Shown: in pieces, positions 21,019-32,114 of the stretch
Position numbering within the stretch: the first letter of the stretch is position 1
How the letters are laid out: each line of letters begins with the position of its first letter
From: Methylophilaceae bacterium
GTDB taxonomy: Bacteria; Pseudomonadota; Gammaproteobacteria; Burkholderiales; Methylophilaceae
DNA: 64,000 nucleotides
Assembly: GCA_029244935.1 (NCBI GenBank)
Contig: JAQWQF010000019.1
Location: 1-64,000, forward strand
Direction of reading: 5' to 3'
Notes under the pieces: model-generated
Database searches by the model: none
What the model was told of the DNA's origin: nothing
What the model saw: only the letters and a program-made list of their open reading frames with translations
Translations under genes and position numbers: made by a program

Positions 21019-21885
21019 GTGAGTAAATTTAATAAAATTGCTGTAATTGGAAAGTATCCCTCCTTTGAGGAGGTTGGTGATTTTCACTCGCAATTAATTC
21101 AGTTAGTTGGTCATTTAAGCAATAAAAATGTTGAATTAATTATCGAGGAAAAAACTCAACAACAGATTAATTTAGATCAGTTTAAATCTTTACCCCTTAA
21201 AGATATCGGCCCTCAAGTTGATGTGGCTATTATTGTAGGTGGTGACGGAACAATGCTAGGTGTTGCCAGATCATTAGTAGACTCTCAAATTCCTTTAATA
21301 GGTGTCAATAGAGGAAGGTTTGGTTTCTTAGCAGATTTAAATATTAATACCATGTTTGCAAATATTGATATGATTTTAGATGGCGATTATATCCGCGACG
21401 ATAGAATGTTAATTGATACTAGAATTATTAGATCTGATAAAGTAATTTATAAGTCTCAATCTCTAAATGATGTTGTCATTAAAAGTGGTTTAAAATTAAT
21501 TGAATTAGAGGTTACTATTGACGATCGCTTTGTTCACACACAAAGATCAGACGGCATAATTGTAAGCACTCCGACAGGCACAACTGCCTATGCTTTGTCA
21601 GCAGGAGGGCCTATTCTCCACCCTAATTTAGATGCAATTTCAATAGTACCAATTAACCCCCATACTTTAAGCAACAGACCAATTGCTGTTAGTGGAAATA
21701 GTAAAATAGTAATTAAAATAATTCATATAGATGAGGCGTATGCAAGTATCGATGGGCAAATTAAGTTTCCCTTAGACCTAAGAGATCGTATTGAAATTCA
21801 AAAAGCAAAGCAAAGCATATCTATTCTCCATCCGAATAATTATTGTTATTTCGAAATGTTAAGAAATAAGTTAAATTGGGGCTAG
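21019..21885 (+). CDS. nadK: NAD kinase (GTG start)
   Basis: GGDGTMLGVAR, RSDGIIVSTPTGTTAYALSAGGPI. Confidence 0.95.
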   Translation: MSKFNKIAVIGKYPSFEEVGDFHSQLIQLVGHLSNKNVELIIEEKTQQQINLDQFKSLPLKDIGPQVDVAIIVGGDGTMLGVARSLVDSQIPLIGVNRGRFGFLADLNINTMFANIDMILDGDYIRDDRMLIDTRIIRSDKVIYKSQSLNDVVIKSGLKLIELEVTIDDRFVHTQRSDGIIVSTPTGTTAYALSAGGPILHPNLDAISIVPINPHTLSNRPIAVSGNSKIVIKIIHIDEAYASIDGQIKFPLDLRDRIEIQKAKQSISILHPNNYCYFEMLRNKLNWG

Positions 21886-21894
21886 GCTCAAATT

Positions 21895-23550
21895 ATGCTT
21901 GAAAGTTTATCTATTACAAATTTTGTTATTGTTGACCAACTTGAATTAAATTTTAATGGTGGATTTACTGCGCTTACTGGTGAAACTGGGGCAGGTAAGT
22001 CAATTCTTATTGATGCACTTTCATTAGCATTGGGAAGTAGAAGTGAGAGTGGTATTGTCAGAAATGGTTGTGAAAAGTCAGAAATTTCAGCATCTTTTAA
22101 TATTGTTAACAATCGTGATGCTAATGAATGGTTAAATAATCATGATATTGAAACAGAAGGTGAACTACTTCTTAGGCGTGTAGTTTTTTTAGATGGAAGA
22201 TCTAAAGCCTATATCAATGGGTCATCTTCTACTATTAATCAGTTACGTGAACTTGGAGAATTATTGGTAGATATCTACAGTCAAAACTCTCATCATTCAT
22301 TATTAAAAGTTTCAACTCAGAGAGATATTCTTGATAATTTTTCTAATCTTAAAAGTAACGTAAGTTTAGTGAAGAAATTATATAAGACATGGCATCAATT
22401 ATTTATAGAGCATGAAAATTTTGAAAAAAATCGTGAGTCATATCGACTAGAGTTAGAAGAATTAAATGAAAAATTTACTCAATACCAACCACTCGAATTT
22501 TCATTGGAAAATTGGGAAAGTATTCAACAGCAACACAAGGCTTTAAATAATCGCACTGAATTAATTTTAGGCACTCAAAAAGTGTTATCTATTCTTAATA
22601 ACGAAGAATCACTAGCAATTAATAAGCAACTTACAGATCTAAATAGTCATTTAACTAGCCTGGTCCAACTTGATGATTCACTAAATATTCATATTAAGAC
22701 ATTAGATGCAGCAACACTTGAGCTGGCAGAAATGGCCAGAGAATTGAATCGCTATGCTCAATCCTTAGAAGAAAACCATGAATTACAAAAAGAAATTGAA
22801 AAGAAAATTCAGCTTACATTTGATTTTCTTAGAAAGTACAGATTGAAACCTGACGAGTTAGAAGATGCCAGTAAATTATGGCAAGAGAGAATTACACTTT
22901 TAAATAATATTTTGGGAGAGTCTGGGATTGAAGTTGCTTTAAATCAAGCAAAAGATGATTATGATAAAGCGGCATTAGAGCTATCTAAACTTAGATCAGT
23001 TGCTTCAAAAACTCTCAGTAATGAAATTACAGATAAATTAAAACAACTTTCGTTTACACATGGAAAATTTTTAGTGAATTTAAAACCAGTTGAGCCAAGT
23101 CAGTTTGGAAACGAGCAAGTTGAATTTTTGATATCAACTTATCTAGGCGCTGAGCTGAGGCCTATCCAAAAAGTCGCGTCAGGTGGTGAGTTATCTCGTA
23201 TCAGCCTAGCCATAAGAGTTTGCTCTATTGCAGATGCAAATATACCTTCAATGATTTTTGATGAGGTTGATGTTGGTATTGGGGGAGGAGTTGCTGAAAT
23301 TGTTGGAAAACTATTAAAATCATTAGGTGAATCTAATGAGAGACAAATTTTTGTTATTACTCATTTACCACAAGTCGCTGCTCAGTCTAAGTATCATTTT
23401 AAGGTTTCAAAAAACCAGGTTAATAATCAAACAATTAGCCATATTGAATTGCTTAATGAAAAAGATCGAGTAAATGAAGTTGCTCGAATGTTGGGAGGAA
23501 TTGAAATTACAACAAAAACATTAGATCACGCCAAAGAAATTTTAAGCTAG
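21895..23550 (+). CDS. recN: DNA repair protein RecN
   Basis: SMC-like ATPase: TGETGAGKSILIDALSLALG, ASGGELSRISLAIRV, FDEVDVGIGGGVAEIVGKLL. Confidence 0.96.
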   Translation: MLESLSITNFVIVDQLELNFNGGFTALTGETGAGKSILIDALSLALGSRSESGIVRNGCEKSEISASFNIVNNRDANEWLNNHDIETEGELLLRRVVFLDGRSKAYINGSSSTINQLRELGELLVDIYSQNSHHSLLKVSTQRDILDNFSNLKSNVSLVKKLYKTWHQLFIEHENFEKNRESYRLELEELNEKFTQYQPLEFSLENWESIQQQHKALNNRTELILGTQKVLSILNNEESLAINKQLTDLNSHLTSLVQLDDSLNIHIKTLDAATLELAEMARELNRYAQSLEENHELQKEIEKKIQLTFDFLRKYRLKPDELEDASKLWQERITLLNNILGESGIEVALNQAKDDYDKAALELSKLRSVASKTLSNEITDKLKQLSFTHGKFLVNLKPVEPSQFGNEQVEFLISTYLGAELRPIQKVASGGELSRISLAIRVCSIADANIPSMIFDEVDVGIGGGVAEIVGKLLKSLGESNERQIFVITHLPQVAAQSKYHFKVSKNQVNNQTISHIELLNEKDRVNEVARMLGGIEITTKTLDHAKEILS

Positions 23551-23575
23551 TCTTTTTTAGGGGACTTATAATATA

Positions 23576-24031
23576 TTATCTATTTTTTTTATCTATGCGA
23601 CGGCTGCAAGCTTTTTTTGTACAATCAGCAGATATATACAATGAATGATCAATTATTTTAAAGTCTAATGAATTGGCAACTTGTTCTTGAATTCGTTCAA
23701 TATCATTATTCAAAAATTCTTGTACGTAGCCACATTGCGTACATACAATATGATCATGATGAGATTTTTGATTAAGTTCGAATACAGCTTTCCCAGACTC
23801 AAAATGATGCTTTATTAATAAGCCAGCTTGTTCAAATTGGGTTAAAACCCTATAAATTGTTGCAAGACCAACTTCATCCCCAGAAGATATCATTACTTTG
23901 TATACATCTTCAGCTGATAAATGTCTATCTTTTGAATTTTCAAATATGCTGAGGACTTTTAATCTCGGAAGCGTTGCCTTTAATCCGGTCTTTTTCAGAT
24001 TTATATGATCATCCATAATGGTTTCCTCCAA
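23576..24031 (-). CDS. fur: Ferric uptake regulator Fur
   Basis: LKATLPRLKVLSIFENS, SAEDVYKVM, GLATIYRVLTQFEQAGLL, HHDHIVCTQCGYVQEF. Confidence 0.95.
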   Translation of the reverse strand: MEETIMDDHINLKKTGLKATLPRLKVLSIFENSKDRHLSAEDVYKVMISSGDEVGLATIYRVLTQFEQAGLLIKHHFESGKAVFELNQKSHHDHIVCTQCGYVQEFLNNDIERIQEQVANSLDFKIIDHSLYISADCTKKACSRRIDKKNR

Positions 24032-24093
24032 AATTAAATAAACCTAATAATCACATGGTATATTATCAATCTTTTTAAATAAAGCCATATCTA

Positions 24094-24831
24094 ATGAGAT
24101 TAGTAGTAATTCTATCTATTTTTTTATTATCCTGTAGCTTTCAGAATCCAATTGATATTCCTACTAAGGTTTATAAGCTAGATATTAAGCAGGGTAATGA
24201 GATAGATTCTGAGATGCTTCTTCAGCTAAAGCCAGGAATGACAAAGTCGCAGGTTAGGTTTGTCCTAGGAACTCCATTGATTCAGGATAGTTTTCATAAC
24301 CAACGCTGGGATTATCTTTATATAATGAGAAAAAATGGAAAATTGATAGATAAACGCCATGTTATTGTTAATTTTGAAAAAGATTTATTAAAGAGCATCA
24401 CAGGGGAAGTCATCACAAAAAATGAAAATGGAGAATTTATTAGTAATGAAAAATATGAGGAGCCTAGCCATAGTCAAGTTGTAAATAAAGACGAAGCTGA
24501 TGAATCATCTTGGTTGGAAAAATTAAAATTCTGGGAAGAAAAAACTGAAGATGAAAATGATACAAATAGCTTAAATAACAAAGCACCTAAAGAGTCAGAT
24601 AAAGCTGATATATCAAATAATACTGATGTTATGAAAAAGACTGATATCAAAGAATCGATTAATGAGGCAGTTAGGGCTGATATAAAAAATAAAGAATCAG
24701 AAGATTTATTAAACGGTGATATAAGAGATAAGAAATCACCAACAAAAGATAAAGAAGATATAATAAATTCAGATACAGACTCAGAAGAGTCAGATTACTT
24801 TAACTTGCTATTAGAAAAGATTGGATTTTAA
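24094..24831 (+). CDS. bamE: Outer membrane assembly lipoprotein BamE with an unusual long charged C-terminal tail
   Basis: Lipobox LLSC; SmpA/OmlA domain LKPGMTKSQVRFVLGTPLIQDSFHNQRWDYLY; divergent from fur. Confidence 0.9.
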   Translation: MRLVVILSIFLLSCSFQNPIDIPTKVYKLDIKQGNEIDSEMLLQLKPGMTKSQVRFVLGTPLIQDSFHNQRWDYLYIMRKNGKLIDKRHVIVNFEKDLLKSITGEVITKNENGEFISNEKYEEPSHSQVVNKDEADESSWLEKLKFWEEKTEDENDTNSLNNKAPKESDKADISNNTDVMKKTDIKESINEAVRADIKNKESEDLLNGDIRDKKSPTKDKEDIINSDTDSEESDYFNLLLEKIGF

Positions 24832-24832
24832 T

Positions 24833-25651
24833 ATGACAAAACCTATTAGAATAGTTGTTGTTGGTGCCACGGGGAAAATGGGGCAAACCTTGATCCAGGA
24901 AATTGTTAACGATAATGAGTTGCTCTTATCTGGAGCGATAGATGCACCATCATGCTCTTTCATTGGGAGTGATTCTGGTTCATTATTAGGACTTAATACC
25001 GGTGTTTTGATCTCAGAATCATTGTCAGAAGAGCATGTAGAAAGCGACATACTAATTGACTTTACAAGGCCTGAGGCTAGTCTTGTGTATTTAGATTTTT
25101 GTATTGCGCATGGTATTAATTATGTCTTAGGAACAACTGGATTTAATGAGGATGAAAAAGAAAGAATTTATGCTGCTGCAAAAAAAATAGCAATATGTTT
25201 TGCTCCTAATATGAGCGTAGGAGTTAACCTTTTAATATCTCTAGTAGAAGCGGCAACAAAAGTTCTGCATAATGAATTTGATATTGAAATTATTGAAGCT
25301 CATCATCGGCATAAGGTAGATTCTCCTTCAGGAACTGCTCTAAGACTTGGAGAGGTCGTAGCGAAATCTGCAGGTTTATCTTTAAAGGAAAATAGTATTT
25401 TTCACCGAGAAGGTAATATTGCTCCTAGAAAAGCTAAAGAAATTGGTTTTTCAACTATTCGTGGTGGTGACATTGTTGGTGACCATACTGTTTTATTTGC
25501 TGGAGATGGGGAAAGAGTTGAACTGACTCATAAGGCTAGCAGTCGAAAAACCTTTGCCAAAGGAGCAATCCGCGCTTCGAAATTTATTACAGGTAAAAAT
25601 TCTGGGTTATTTGATATTTTAGATGTATTAAATTTAAAAAATATTGATTAA
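24833..25651 (+). CDS. dapB: 4-hydroxy-tetrahydrodipicolinate reductase
   Basis: VVVGATGKMGQTLIQEI, EAHHRHKVDSPSGTALRLGE; ATG at 24833. Confidence 0.96.
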   Translation: MTKPIRIVVVGATGKMGQTLIQEIVNDNELLLSGAIDAPSCSFIGSDSGSLLGLNTGVLISESLSEEHVESDILIDFTRPEASLVYLDFCIAHGINYVLGTTGFNEDEKERIYAAAKKIAICFAPNMSVGVNLLISLVEAATKVLHNEFDIEIIEAHHRHKVDSPSGTALRLGEVVAKSAGLSLKENSIFHREGNIAPRKAKEIGFSTIRGGDIVGDHTVLFAGDGERVELTHKASSRKTFAKGAIRASKFITGKNSGLFDILDVLNLKNID

Positions 25652-25666
25652 ATGCTGTTATTTAAA

Positions 25667-25695
25667 TTGAAGTACATCCTCGATTCATTTATAAT
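25667..25695 (+). promoter_or_regulatory. Candidate housekeeping promoter of carAB
   Basis: TTGAAG-N17-TATAAT upstream of the carA start. Confidence 0.6.
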
Positions 25696-25764
25696 CTCGT
25701 AAACCGGCCGGACCAAAATCGACCCGTTTGTTCTATCTAGTTAAAATTACCTTGGGAGTGTTTC

Positions 25765-26901
25765 TTGTCGAGTAAAATGCCGGCCATCTTAGTGCTTGCA
25801 GACGGAACAAAGTTTCGAGGATATTCAATTGGTATAGAGGGTAATGCTTCTGGAGAGGTTGTTTTTAATACAGCCATGACAGGATATCAAGAGATTTTAA
25901 CCGACCCCTCATATACAGAGCAACTTGTTACATTAACCTACCCACACATTGGTAATACTGGAATAAATTCTGAAGATAGCGAATCGCATAAGATTTTTGC
26001 AAAAGGTTTAATTATTCGCGATTTACCTATAATTGAATCAAATTTTAGAAGTTCCTGTTCACTCTCAGATTTTTTAGTCTCAGAAAAAATAATCGCAATT
26101 GCAGGAATAGATACTAGGCAACTTACTAAACATATCAGAATGCATGGAGCTCAGCCTGGATGTATCGCTGCTGGAATTTTTGATGAGAAGGATATTGCTC
26201 GAAATGCTAATGAATTTCCAGGCTTATCAGGCATGGATCTAGCAAAAGTTGTCACAACAGATAAAGAATATTTATTTAATGAGGGGGAGTGGGTATTAGG
26301 TTCTGGTTTTGAGAGCATAAAGAACACTTCTTACAATGTTGTCGCCTATGATTATGGAGTTAAAAAAAATATATTAAGAATGTTGGCTTCCAGAGGATGT
26401 CGTGTCAATGTTGTGCCGGCTAATATGCCGGCTAATGAAGTGCTTGCGCTTAAGCCCGATGGTATTTTTTTATCAAACGGCCCTGGAGATCCTGAGCCAT
26501 GCGATTATGCTATTAAAAATATTCAGACTTTAATTAATGGAAAAATTCCTATTTTTGGTATTTGTCTTGGGCATCAGCTACTAGGATTAGCAAGTCATGC
26601 TAAAACACACAAGATGAAATTTGGTCATCATGGTGCTAATCATCCTGTTCAGGATTTAGAAACTGGAAAAGTCTTTATTACAAGTCAGAATCATGGTTTC
26701 GCAGTCGATGAAAAAACATTACCGGCTAATCTTAAGGCTACTCACCGATCACTTTTTGATGGTTCGCTTCAGGGGATTTCGAGAACAGATTCTCCTGCAT
26801 ATAGTTTTCAAGGGCACCCAGAAGCAAGCCCTGGACCTACTGAGATGAGCTATCTCTTTGATAAGTTTATTAACATGATGATTAAAGCGAAGAAGAAATA
26901 A
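25765..26901 (+). CDS. carA: Carbamoyl-phosphate synthase small subunit (TTG start)
   Basis: [32 protein letters not shown]; GATase [13 protein letters not shown]. Confidence 0.97.
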   Translation: MSSKMPAILVLADGTKFRGYSIGIEGNASGEVVFNTAMTGYQEILTDPSYTEQLVTLTYPHIGNTGINSEDSESHKIFAKGLIIRDLPIIESNFRSSCSLSDFLVSEKIIAIAGIDTRQLTKHIRMHGAQPGCIAAGIFDEKDIARNANEFPGLSGMDLAKVVTTDKEYLFNEGEWVLGSGFESIKNTSYNVVAYDYGVKKNILRMLASRGCRVNVVPANMPANEVLALKPDGIFLSNGPGDPEPCDYAIKNIQTLINGKIPIFGICLGHQLLGLASHAKTHKMKFGHHGANHPVQDLETGKVFITSQNHGFAVDEKTLPANLKATHRSLFDGSLQGISRTDSPAYSFQGHPEASPGPTEMSYLFDKFINMMIKAKKK

Positions 26902-29900
26902 TGGCAAAGCGAAAGGACATAAAATCTATACTAATAATTGGTGCAGGACCAATTATTATTGGCCAGGCGTGTGAGTTTGATTATTCAGGTGCGCAGGCTT
27001 GTAAGGCATTAAAAGAAGAGGGTTATAGAGTTATTTTAGTAAACTCTAATCCTGCGACTATTATGACTGATCCAGAATTAGCAGATGCAACTTATATCGA
27101 ACCAATTCAGTGGCAAGTTGTAAGTAGGATTATAGAAAAAGAAAAGCCCGATGCAATCTTACCCACAATGGGAGGACAAACGGCTTTAAATTGCGCATTG
27201 GATTTAGATAAGCATGGCGTGCTGAAGAAATTTAATGTTGAGTTGATAGGTGCATCAAAAGAGTCTATAGATAAAGCAGAAGACCGACAAAAATTTAAGG
27301 AGGCGATGGATCGAATTGGTTTGGCCTCAGCACGATCAGTAATTGCTCATAGTATCGAGGAAGCAATTCAGGTTCAGGCTGGAATTGGATATCCTTCAAT
27401 CATTAGACCTTCATTTACTATGGGCGGCAGTGGCGGTGGTATTGCCTATAATAGAGAGGAGTTTTTAGAAATATGTGAACGTGGCTTAGATGCTTCACCT
27501 ACAAATGAATTATTGATCGAGGAGTCTTTACTGGGTTGGAAAGAATACGAAATGGAGGTTGTAAGAGACTCTAAAGATAATTGTATTATTATTTGCTCGA
27601 TTGAAAATTTAGATCCAATGGGGGTTCATACTGGAGATTCAATAACTGTTGCTCCAGCACAAACATTAACCGATAAAGAATATCAAATTATGCGAACAGC
27701 ATCGATTAATGTTTTAAGGGAAATCGGGGTCGATACTGGAGGGTCAAACGTTCAGTTTTCTATTAATCCAGAAGATGGTCGCATGGTAGTCATTGAAATG
27801 AATCCAAGAGTTTCACGGTCATCAGCTCTTGCCTCAAAGGCAACTGGTTTTCCTATTGCAAAAATTGCTGCAAAATTAGCTGTAGGTTTTACATTAGACG
27901 AGCTAAAAAATGATATTACTGGCGGACAAACACCTGCATCATTTGAACCTACAATAGATTATGTAGTTACTAAAATTCCTCGCTTTGCATTTGAAAAATT
28001 TCCCCAATCTGATTCTCGTTTAACGACTCAGATGAAATCTGTTGGTGAAGTAATGTCAATTGGAAGAACTTTCCAGGAATCATTTCAAAAGGCATTACGA
28101 GGATTAGAAACTGATGCGGATGGTTTGGTTGAATATTCGAATAATATTGATGAGATTATAAAAGAGCTCAGAGAGCCTGGCCCTAATCGCATTTGGTATG
28201 TTGGAGACGCTCTCAGATGTGGTTTATCGATTGACGATGTTTTTCAACATTCAAAAATTGATCTTTGGTTTCTATATCAAATAAATGATTTAATTCAAAC
28301 TGAGCAAGAGATAAAAAGATTTTCAATTTCATCGTTAAATACTGAACAAATTTTTGATGTGAAGAGAAAAGGTTTTTCAGATAGTCGTATTGCAAATTTG
28401 ATGGGTTGTACTGAGGAAGAGATTCGTAATTATAGACATTCTATAAACATGCATCCTGTCTACAAAAGAGTAGATACATGTGCTGCAGAATTTGAAACTA
28501 AAACAGCTTATTTATATTCAACATACGAAGAAACTTGTGAATCTGATCCATCAAATAATAAGAAAGTCATTATTATAGGTGGTGGACCTAACCGAATTGG
28601 ACAAGGTATAGAATTTGATTATTGTTGCGTCCATGCATCCCTTGCTCTTAGAGAGAGTGGATTTGAAACTATAATGATCAATTGTAATCCTGAAACCGTT
28701 TCGACGGATTATGATATATCAAATAGACTCTACTTTGATCCAGTTACCCTAGAAGATGTTTTAGAAATAGTCCACAAAGAAAAGCCCTGGGGAGTGATTG
28801 TTCAGTACGGTGGTCAAACCCCATTAAAACTAGCGAAAGGACTTGCAAAGCAAAATGTACCTATAATAGGAACTTTACCAGATGATATTGATGCAGCAGA
28901 AGATAGAGAGCGTTTCCAAAAAATTTTAGTAGATCTTGGTTTACGTCAGCCACCCAATAAAACTGCTAGAACGCCGGAAGAGGCAATTATGCTTGCTGAG
29001 GATATAGGATACCCATTAGTTGTAAGGCCTAGTTATGTTTTAGGGGGGCGGGCTATGGAAATAGTACATGAACAATCTGATCTGGAGAGGTACATGAGAG
29101 AAGCTGTAAAAGTCTCGAATGATTCTCCGGTTCTCTTAGATAGATTCTTGAATGATGCATTAGAAATTGATGTTGATGCAATATCTGATGGAGTTGACAT
29201 TGTGATTGGTGGCATTATGGAGCATATTGAGCAAGCTGGAGTTCATTCAGGTGACTCTGCATGTTCATTACCACCGTATAGCCTCTCAAATGAAGTTCAA
29301 CAAGAAATTGTTCTTCAAACTAAGAAAATGGCTAAAGCGTTAAATGTAATAGGTTTAATGAACGTTCAATTTGCCGTTCAAGGAAAAAATATTTTTGTTC
29401 TTGAGGTTAATCCAAGAGCCTCAAGAACTGTTCCCTTTGTTTCAAAAGCAATAGGTAGACCACTTGCTATGATAGCGGCCAATTGTATGGCAGGTAAAAC
29501 GTTAGCGCAGCAGAATATGACGAAGGAAATTACCCCCCCTTTCTTTTCAGTTAAGGAAGCAGTCTTCCCTTTTATAAAATTTCCTGGAGTTGACCCTATT
29601 TTAGGTCCAGAAATGAAGTCTACAGGCGAGGTTATGGGAGTTGGTAAGACATTTGCTGAAGCATTTATTAAGTCACAATTAGGGTCTTCTGTGACTTTAC
29701 CGAAAGGAGGAAAAGCATTCCTTAGTGTAAGAAAAGAAGATCACTTAAAAGTACTTGATATTGCAACATCACTAATAAATCTTGGCTTTAAATTAGTTGC
29801 AACGAAAGGAACGGCAGGGGCTATAAAAAATCACGGTTTAAAAGTTGAGGCGGTAAATAAGGTTGCAGAAGGACGACCACATGTTGTTGATATGATTAAA

Positions 29901-30104
29901 AATGATGAAATTGATTTCATTGTAAATATTACAGAAGATAAAAGAGCAATTGCTGATTCCTACGAAATTCGAAGAAATGCCCTACAAAATAAGGTAACTT
30001 ATTACACTACGATTGCAGGAGCGAGAGCCGCCTGCGTTGGCATGAATTACGGTGAAGAACTCAATGTAGCATCACTTCAATACTTGCATAAGACATCGTC
30101 TTAA
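26901..30104 (+). CDS. carB: Carbamoyl-phosphate synthase large subunit
   Basis: Duplicated ATP-grasp halves, 1067 aa, follows carA. Confidence 0.99.
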   Translation: MAKRKDIKSILIIGAGPIIIGQACEFDYSGAQACKALKEEGYRVILVNSNPATIMTDPELADATYIEPIQWQVVSRIIEKEKPDAILPTMGGQTALNCALDLDKHGVLKKFNVELIGASKESIDKAEDRQKFKEAMDRIGLASARSVIAHSIEEAIQVQAGIGYPSIIRPSFTMGGSGGGIAYNREEFLEICERGLDASPTNELLIEESLLGWKEYEMEVVRDSKDNCIIICSIENLDPMGVHTGDSITVAPAQTLTDKEYQIMRTASINVLREIGVDTGGSNVQFSINPEDGRMVVIEMNPRVSRSSALASKATGFPIAKIAAKLAVGFTLDELKNDITGGQTPASFEPTIDYVVTKIPRFAFEKFPQSDSRLTTQMKSVGEVMSIGRTFQESFQKALRGLETDADGLVEYSNNIDEIIKELREPGPNRIWYVGDALRCGLSIDDVFQHSKIDLWFLYQINDLIQTEQEIKRFSISSLNTEQIFDVKRKGFSDSRIANLMGCTEEEIRNYRHSINMHPVYKRVDTCAAEFETKTAYLYSTYEETCESDPSNNKKVIIIGGGPNRIGQGIEFDYCCVHASLALRESGFETIMINCNPETVSTDYDISNRLYFDPVTLEDVLEIVHKEKPWGVIVQYGGQTPLKLAKGLAKQNVPIIGTLPDDIDAAEDRERFQKILVDLGLRQPPNKTARTPEEAIMLAEDIGYPLVVRPSYVLGGRAMEIVHEQSDLERYMREAVKVSNDSPVLLDRFLNDALEIDVDAISDGVDIVIGGIMEHIEQAGVHSGDSACSLPPYSLSNEVQQEIVLQTKKMAKALNVIGLMNVQFAVQGKNIFVLEVNPRASRTVPFVSKAIGRPLAMIAANCMAGKTLAQQNMTKEITPPFFSVKEAVFPFIKFPGVDPILGPEMKSTGEVMGVGKTFAEAFIKSQLGSSVTLPKGGKAFLSVRKEDHLKVLDIATSLINLGFKLVATKGTAGAIKNHGLKVEAVNKVAEGRPHVVDMIKNDEIDFIVNITEDKRAIADSYEIRRNALQNKVTYYTTIAGARAACVGMNYGEELNVASLQYLHKTSS

Positions 30105-30169
30105 AATAAACTCATTCCAATAAACAGTATTATCCAAAAGTTAAATTATTTTATAATAAAGGAAGTGAA

Positions 30170-30646
30170 ATGAACCAAATCCCAATAACACGCAAAGGGC
30201 ATGAATTGCTAAAGAAAGAATTACAGCAATTAAAAAGTAAAGATCGCCCGAGTGTTATTCAAGCTATTGCAGAAGCAAGATCACATGGTGATCTTTCAGA
30301 AAATGCAGAATATGATGCAGCAAAAGAAAAGCAAGCCTTTATTGAAGGGCGATTAGCAGAGATTGAATCAAAATTATCTCAGGCAATTGTAATTGATCCT
30401 GCTTCCCTTAATGGCGAAGGAAAATGTGTTTTTGCATCTACTGTAACTATTGAGGATCTAGATAGTGAAATAAAGTCGATTTATCAGATTGTTGGTGATG
30501 ATGAGTCAGATATTAAACAAAATAAAATCTCTATTAATTCTCCACTAGCAAAAGCATTGATTGGTAAAGAAGAGGGTGATGTAATTGAATTCGAATCTCC
30601 TGGGGGCATAAAGTCATTTGAAATACTGAAGGTAGATTACATATAA
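30170..30646 (+). CDS. greA: Transcription elongation factor GreA
   Basis: IPITRKGHELLKKELQQLK...IAEARSHGDLSENAEYDAAKEKQAFIEGRL. Confidence 0.97.
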   Translation: MNQIPITRKGHELLKKELQQLKSKDRPSVIQAIAEARSHGDLSENAEYDAAKEKQAFIEGRLAEIESKLSQAIVIDPASLNGEGKCVFASTVTIEDLDSEIKSIYQIVGDDESDIKQNKISINSPLAKALIGKEEGDVIEFESPGGIKSFEILKVDYI

Positions 30647-30651
30647 AAAGT

Positions 30652-31107
30652 ATGGAAAATTTGGTAAAATTTTTTTCTATAGCATTAACAACAATATGGG
30701 TAGGAAGTCTATGGTCCATGCTAATGGTAACCTCTGTGCTGTTTAATAAAATACCTAGTGCTTACCTAGCAGGGGTTCTTGTTGAAGATATGTTTTTGTA
30801 TATTAATTATTTTGGAATATTTACTGCCTTATTTCTAGTATTTTTTGGGTTTAAAAAGAGCGGTATTAGATTATTTCAGAAATCATACTTTTGGATTATT
30901 TTTTTGATGCTAATTGTAATTATGATTAATTTTTTTGGTATTCACTCAGTTCTTGAAACATTAAAAATAGAAGCGCTTTCTAAAGAAGTTATGGAGAGTG
31001 TTTTTTCTGAGCGTTATCGAACATGGCATGGAATTGCAAGCATAGCTTATTTACTTGAATGTTTCTTGGGTATTATCCTTGTTTTAAAGGTAAGGACAGT
31101 AAATTAA
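30652..31107 (+). CDS. DUF4149 family membrane protein
   Basis: Four-TM hydrophobic protein (TTIWVGSLWSMLMVTSVLF...); downstream of greA. Confidence 0.75.
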   Translation: MENLVKFFSIALTTIWVGSLWSMLMVTSVLFNKIPSAYLAGVLVEDMFLYINYFGIFTALFLVFFGFKKSGIRLFQKSYFWIIFLMLIVIMINFFGIHSVLETLKIEALSKEVMESVFSERYRTWHGIASIAYLLECFLGIILVLKVRTVN

Positions 31108-31391
31108 GGTAAAACTATTTTTGTATTTTCGCTTTCCTTGAAGATGACTATTTGCTTACCTATATGATTAATTGACTCAGCTTCAACTTTTTCACATATA
31201 GAAGTTAAAATATGAACCCGTTTCGCTTTGTCATTCTCTTGAACATTTATTTTAATAAGCTCGTGAGCCTTAAGGTTTAATTTAATTTCATTAATTACTG
31301 AATCAGATAATCCTTTATTGCCAATTTGAACAACAGGCTTAATTCCATGCGATAGAGATTTAAGATGTGCAATTTTTTTTGAATTAAGCAT
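31104..31391 (-). CDS. yhbY: YhbY-family CRM-domain ribosome-associated RNA-binding protein
   Basis: LKSLSHGIKPVVQIGNKGLSDSVINEIKLNLKAHELIKINV; divergent from rlmE. Confidence 0.93.
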   Translation of the reverse strand: MLNSKKIAHLKSLSHGIKPVVQIGNKGLSDSVINEIKLNLKAHELIKINVQENDKAKRVHILTSICEKVEAESINHIGKQIVIFKESENTKIVLP

Positions 31392-31432
31392 AATTGATTT
31401 AAACGAAAATTAATTTGGGTGAATCATAACAG

Positions 31433-32059
31433 ATGAAAAGATCTAGAACCAGTAAAAGCTGGATGAATGAACATGTTAATGATAATTATGTAAAACAGGC
31501 TCATTCGGACGGATATCGTTCAAGAGCCGCTTATAAGCTCATTGAAGCAAATCAAAAATTCAAATTATTGTCAAAAAATATGATAGTAGTTGACCTTGGA
31601 TCTTCTCCTGGAAGCTGGTCTCAGGCTGCCGGAAATATTATAGGTAGCCAAGGAAAAATATTTGCTTTAGATATTTTGGAAATGCAGCCTATTAGGAATG
31701 TTACATTTATTAAAGGTGATTTTAGAGAGGAGCTTGTTCTCCATACCTTGGAAAATAAATTAGGAGATTTAAAGGTAGACCTTGTTATTTCAGATATGGC
31801 CCCCAATATAAGTGGTATAAAGACAAAAGATCAGGCAGGAATTATTCACCTAAATGAATTGGCTCTTGATTTTTCTAAGAATTGGATGAAACCGAATGGC
31901 AGTTTGTTGGTCAAATCTTTCGTTGGTGGACAGTATGAGGATTTTATTGGGGAAGTCAGAAAAGCTTTTAATAGAGTTGTGACTTTTAAGCCAAAATCTT
32001 CAAGGGACAGAAGTTCAGAAATTTTTATTTTAGGACAAAAAATGAAGAATGTGGGGTAA
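31433..32059 (+). CDS. rlmE: 23S rRNA (uridine2552-2'-O)-methyltransferase RlmE/FtsJ
   Basis: SRAAYKLIEANQKFKLL, VVDLGSSPGSWSQAA, DLVISDMAPNISG. Confidence 0.96.
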   Translation: MKRSRTSKSWMNEHVNDNYVKQAHSDGYRSRAAYKLIEANQKFKLLSKNMIVVDLGSSPGSWSQAAGNIIGSQGKIFALDILEMQPIRNVTFIKGDFREELVLHTLENKLGDLKVDLVISDMAPNISGIKTKDQAGIIHLNELALDFSKNWMKPNGSLLVKSFVGGQYEDFIGEVRKAFNRVVTFKPKSSRDRSSEIFILGQKMKNVG

Positions 32060-32114
32060 TTTAATCATTCTAGTTTAGAATAATATTTAACTACTAATAC
32101 TTAGAGGTAAAGCA

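Noticed and set aside
26901-30104. Internal similarity between the two halves of a large ORF
   Set aside because: Normal ancient ATP-grasp duplication of CarB.
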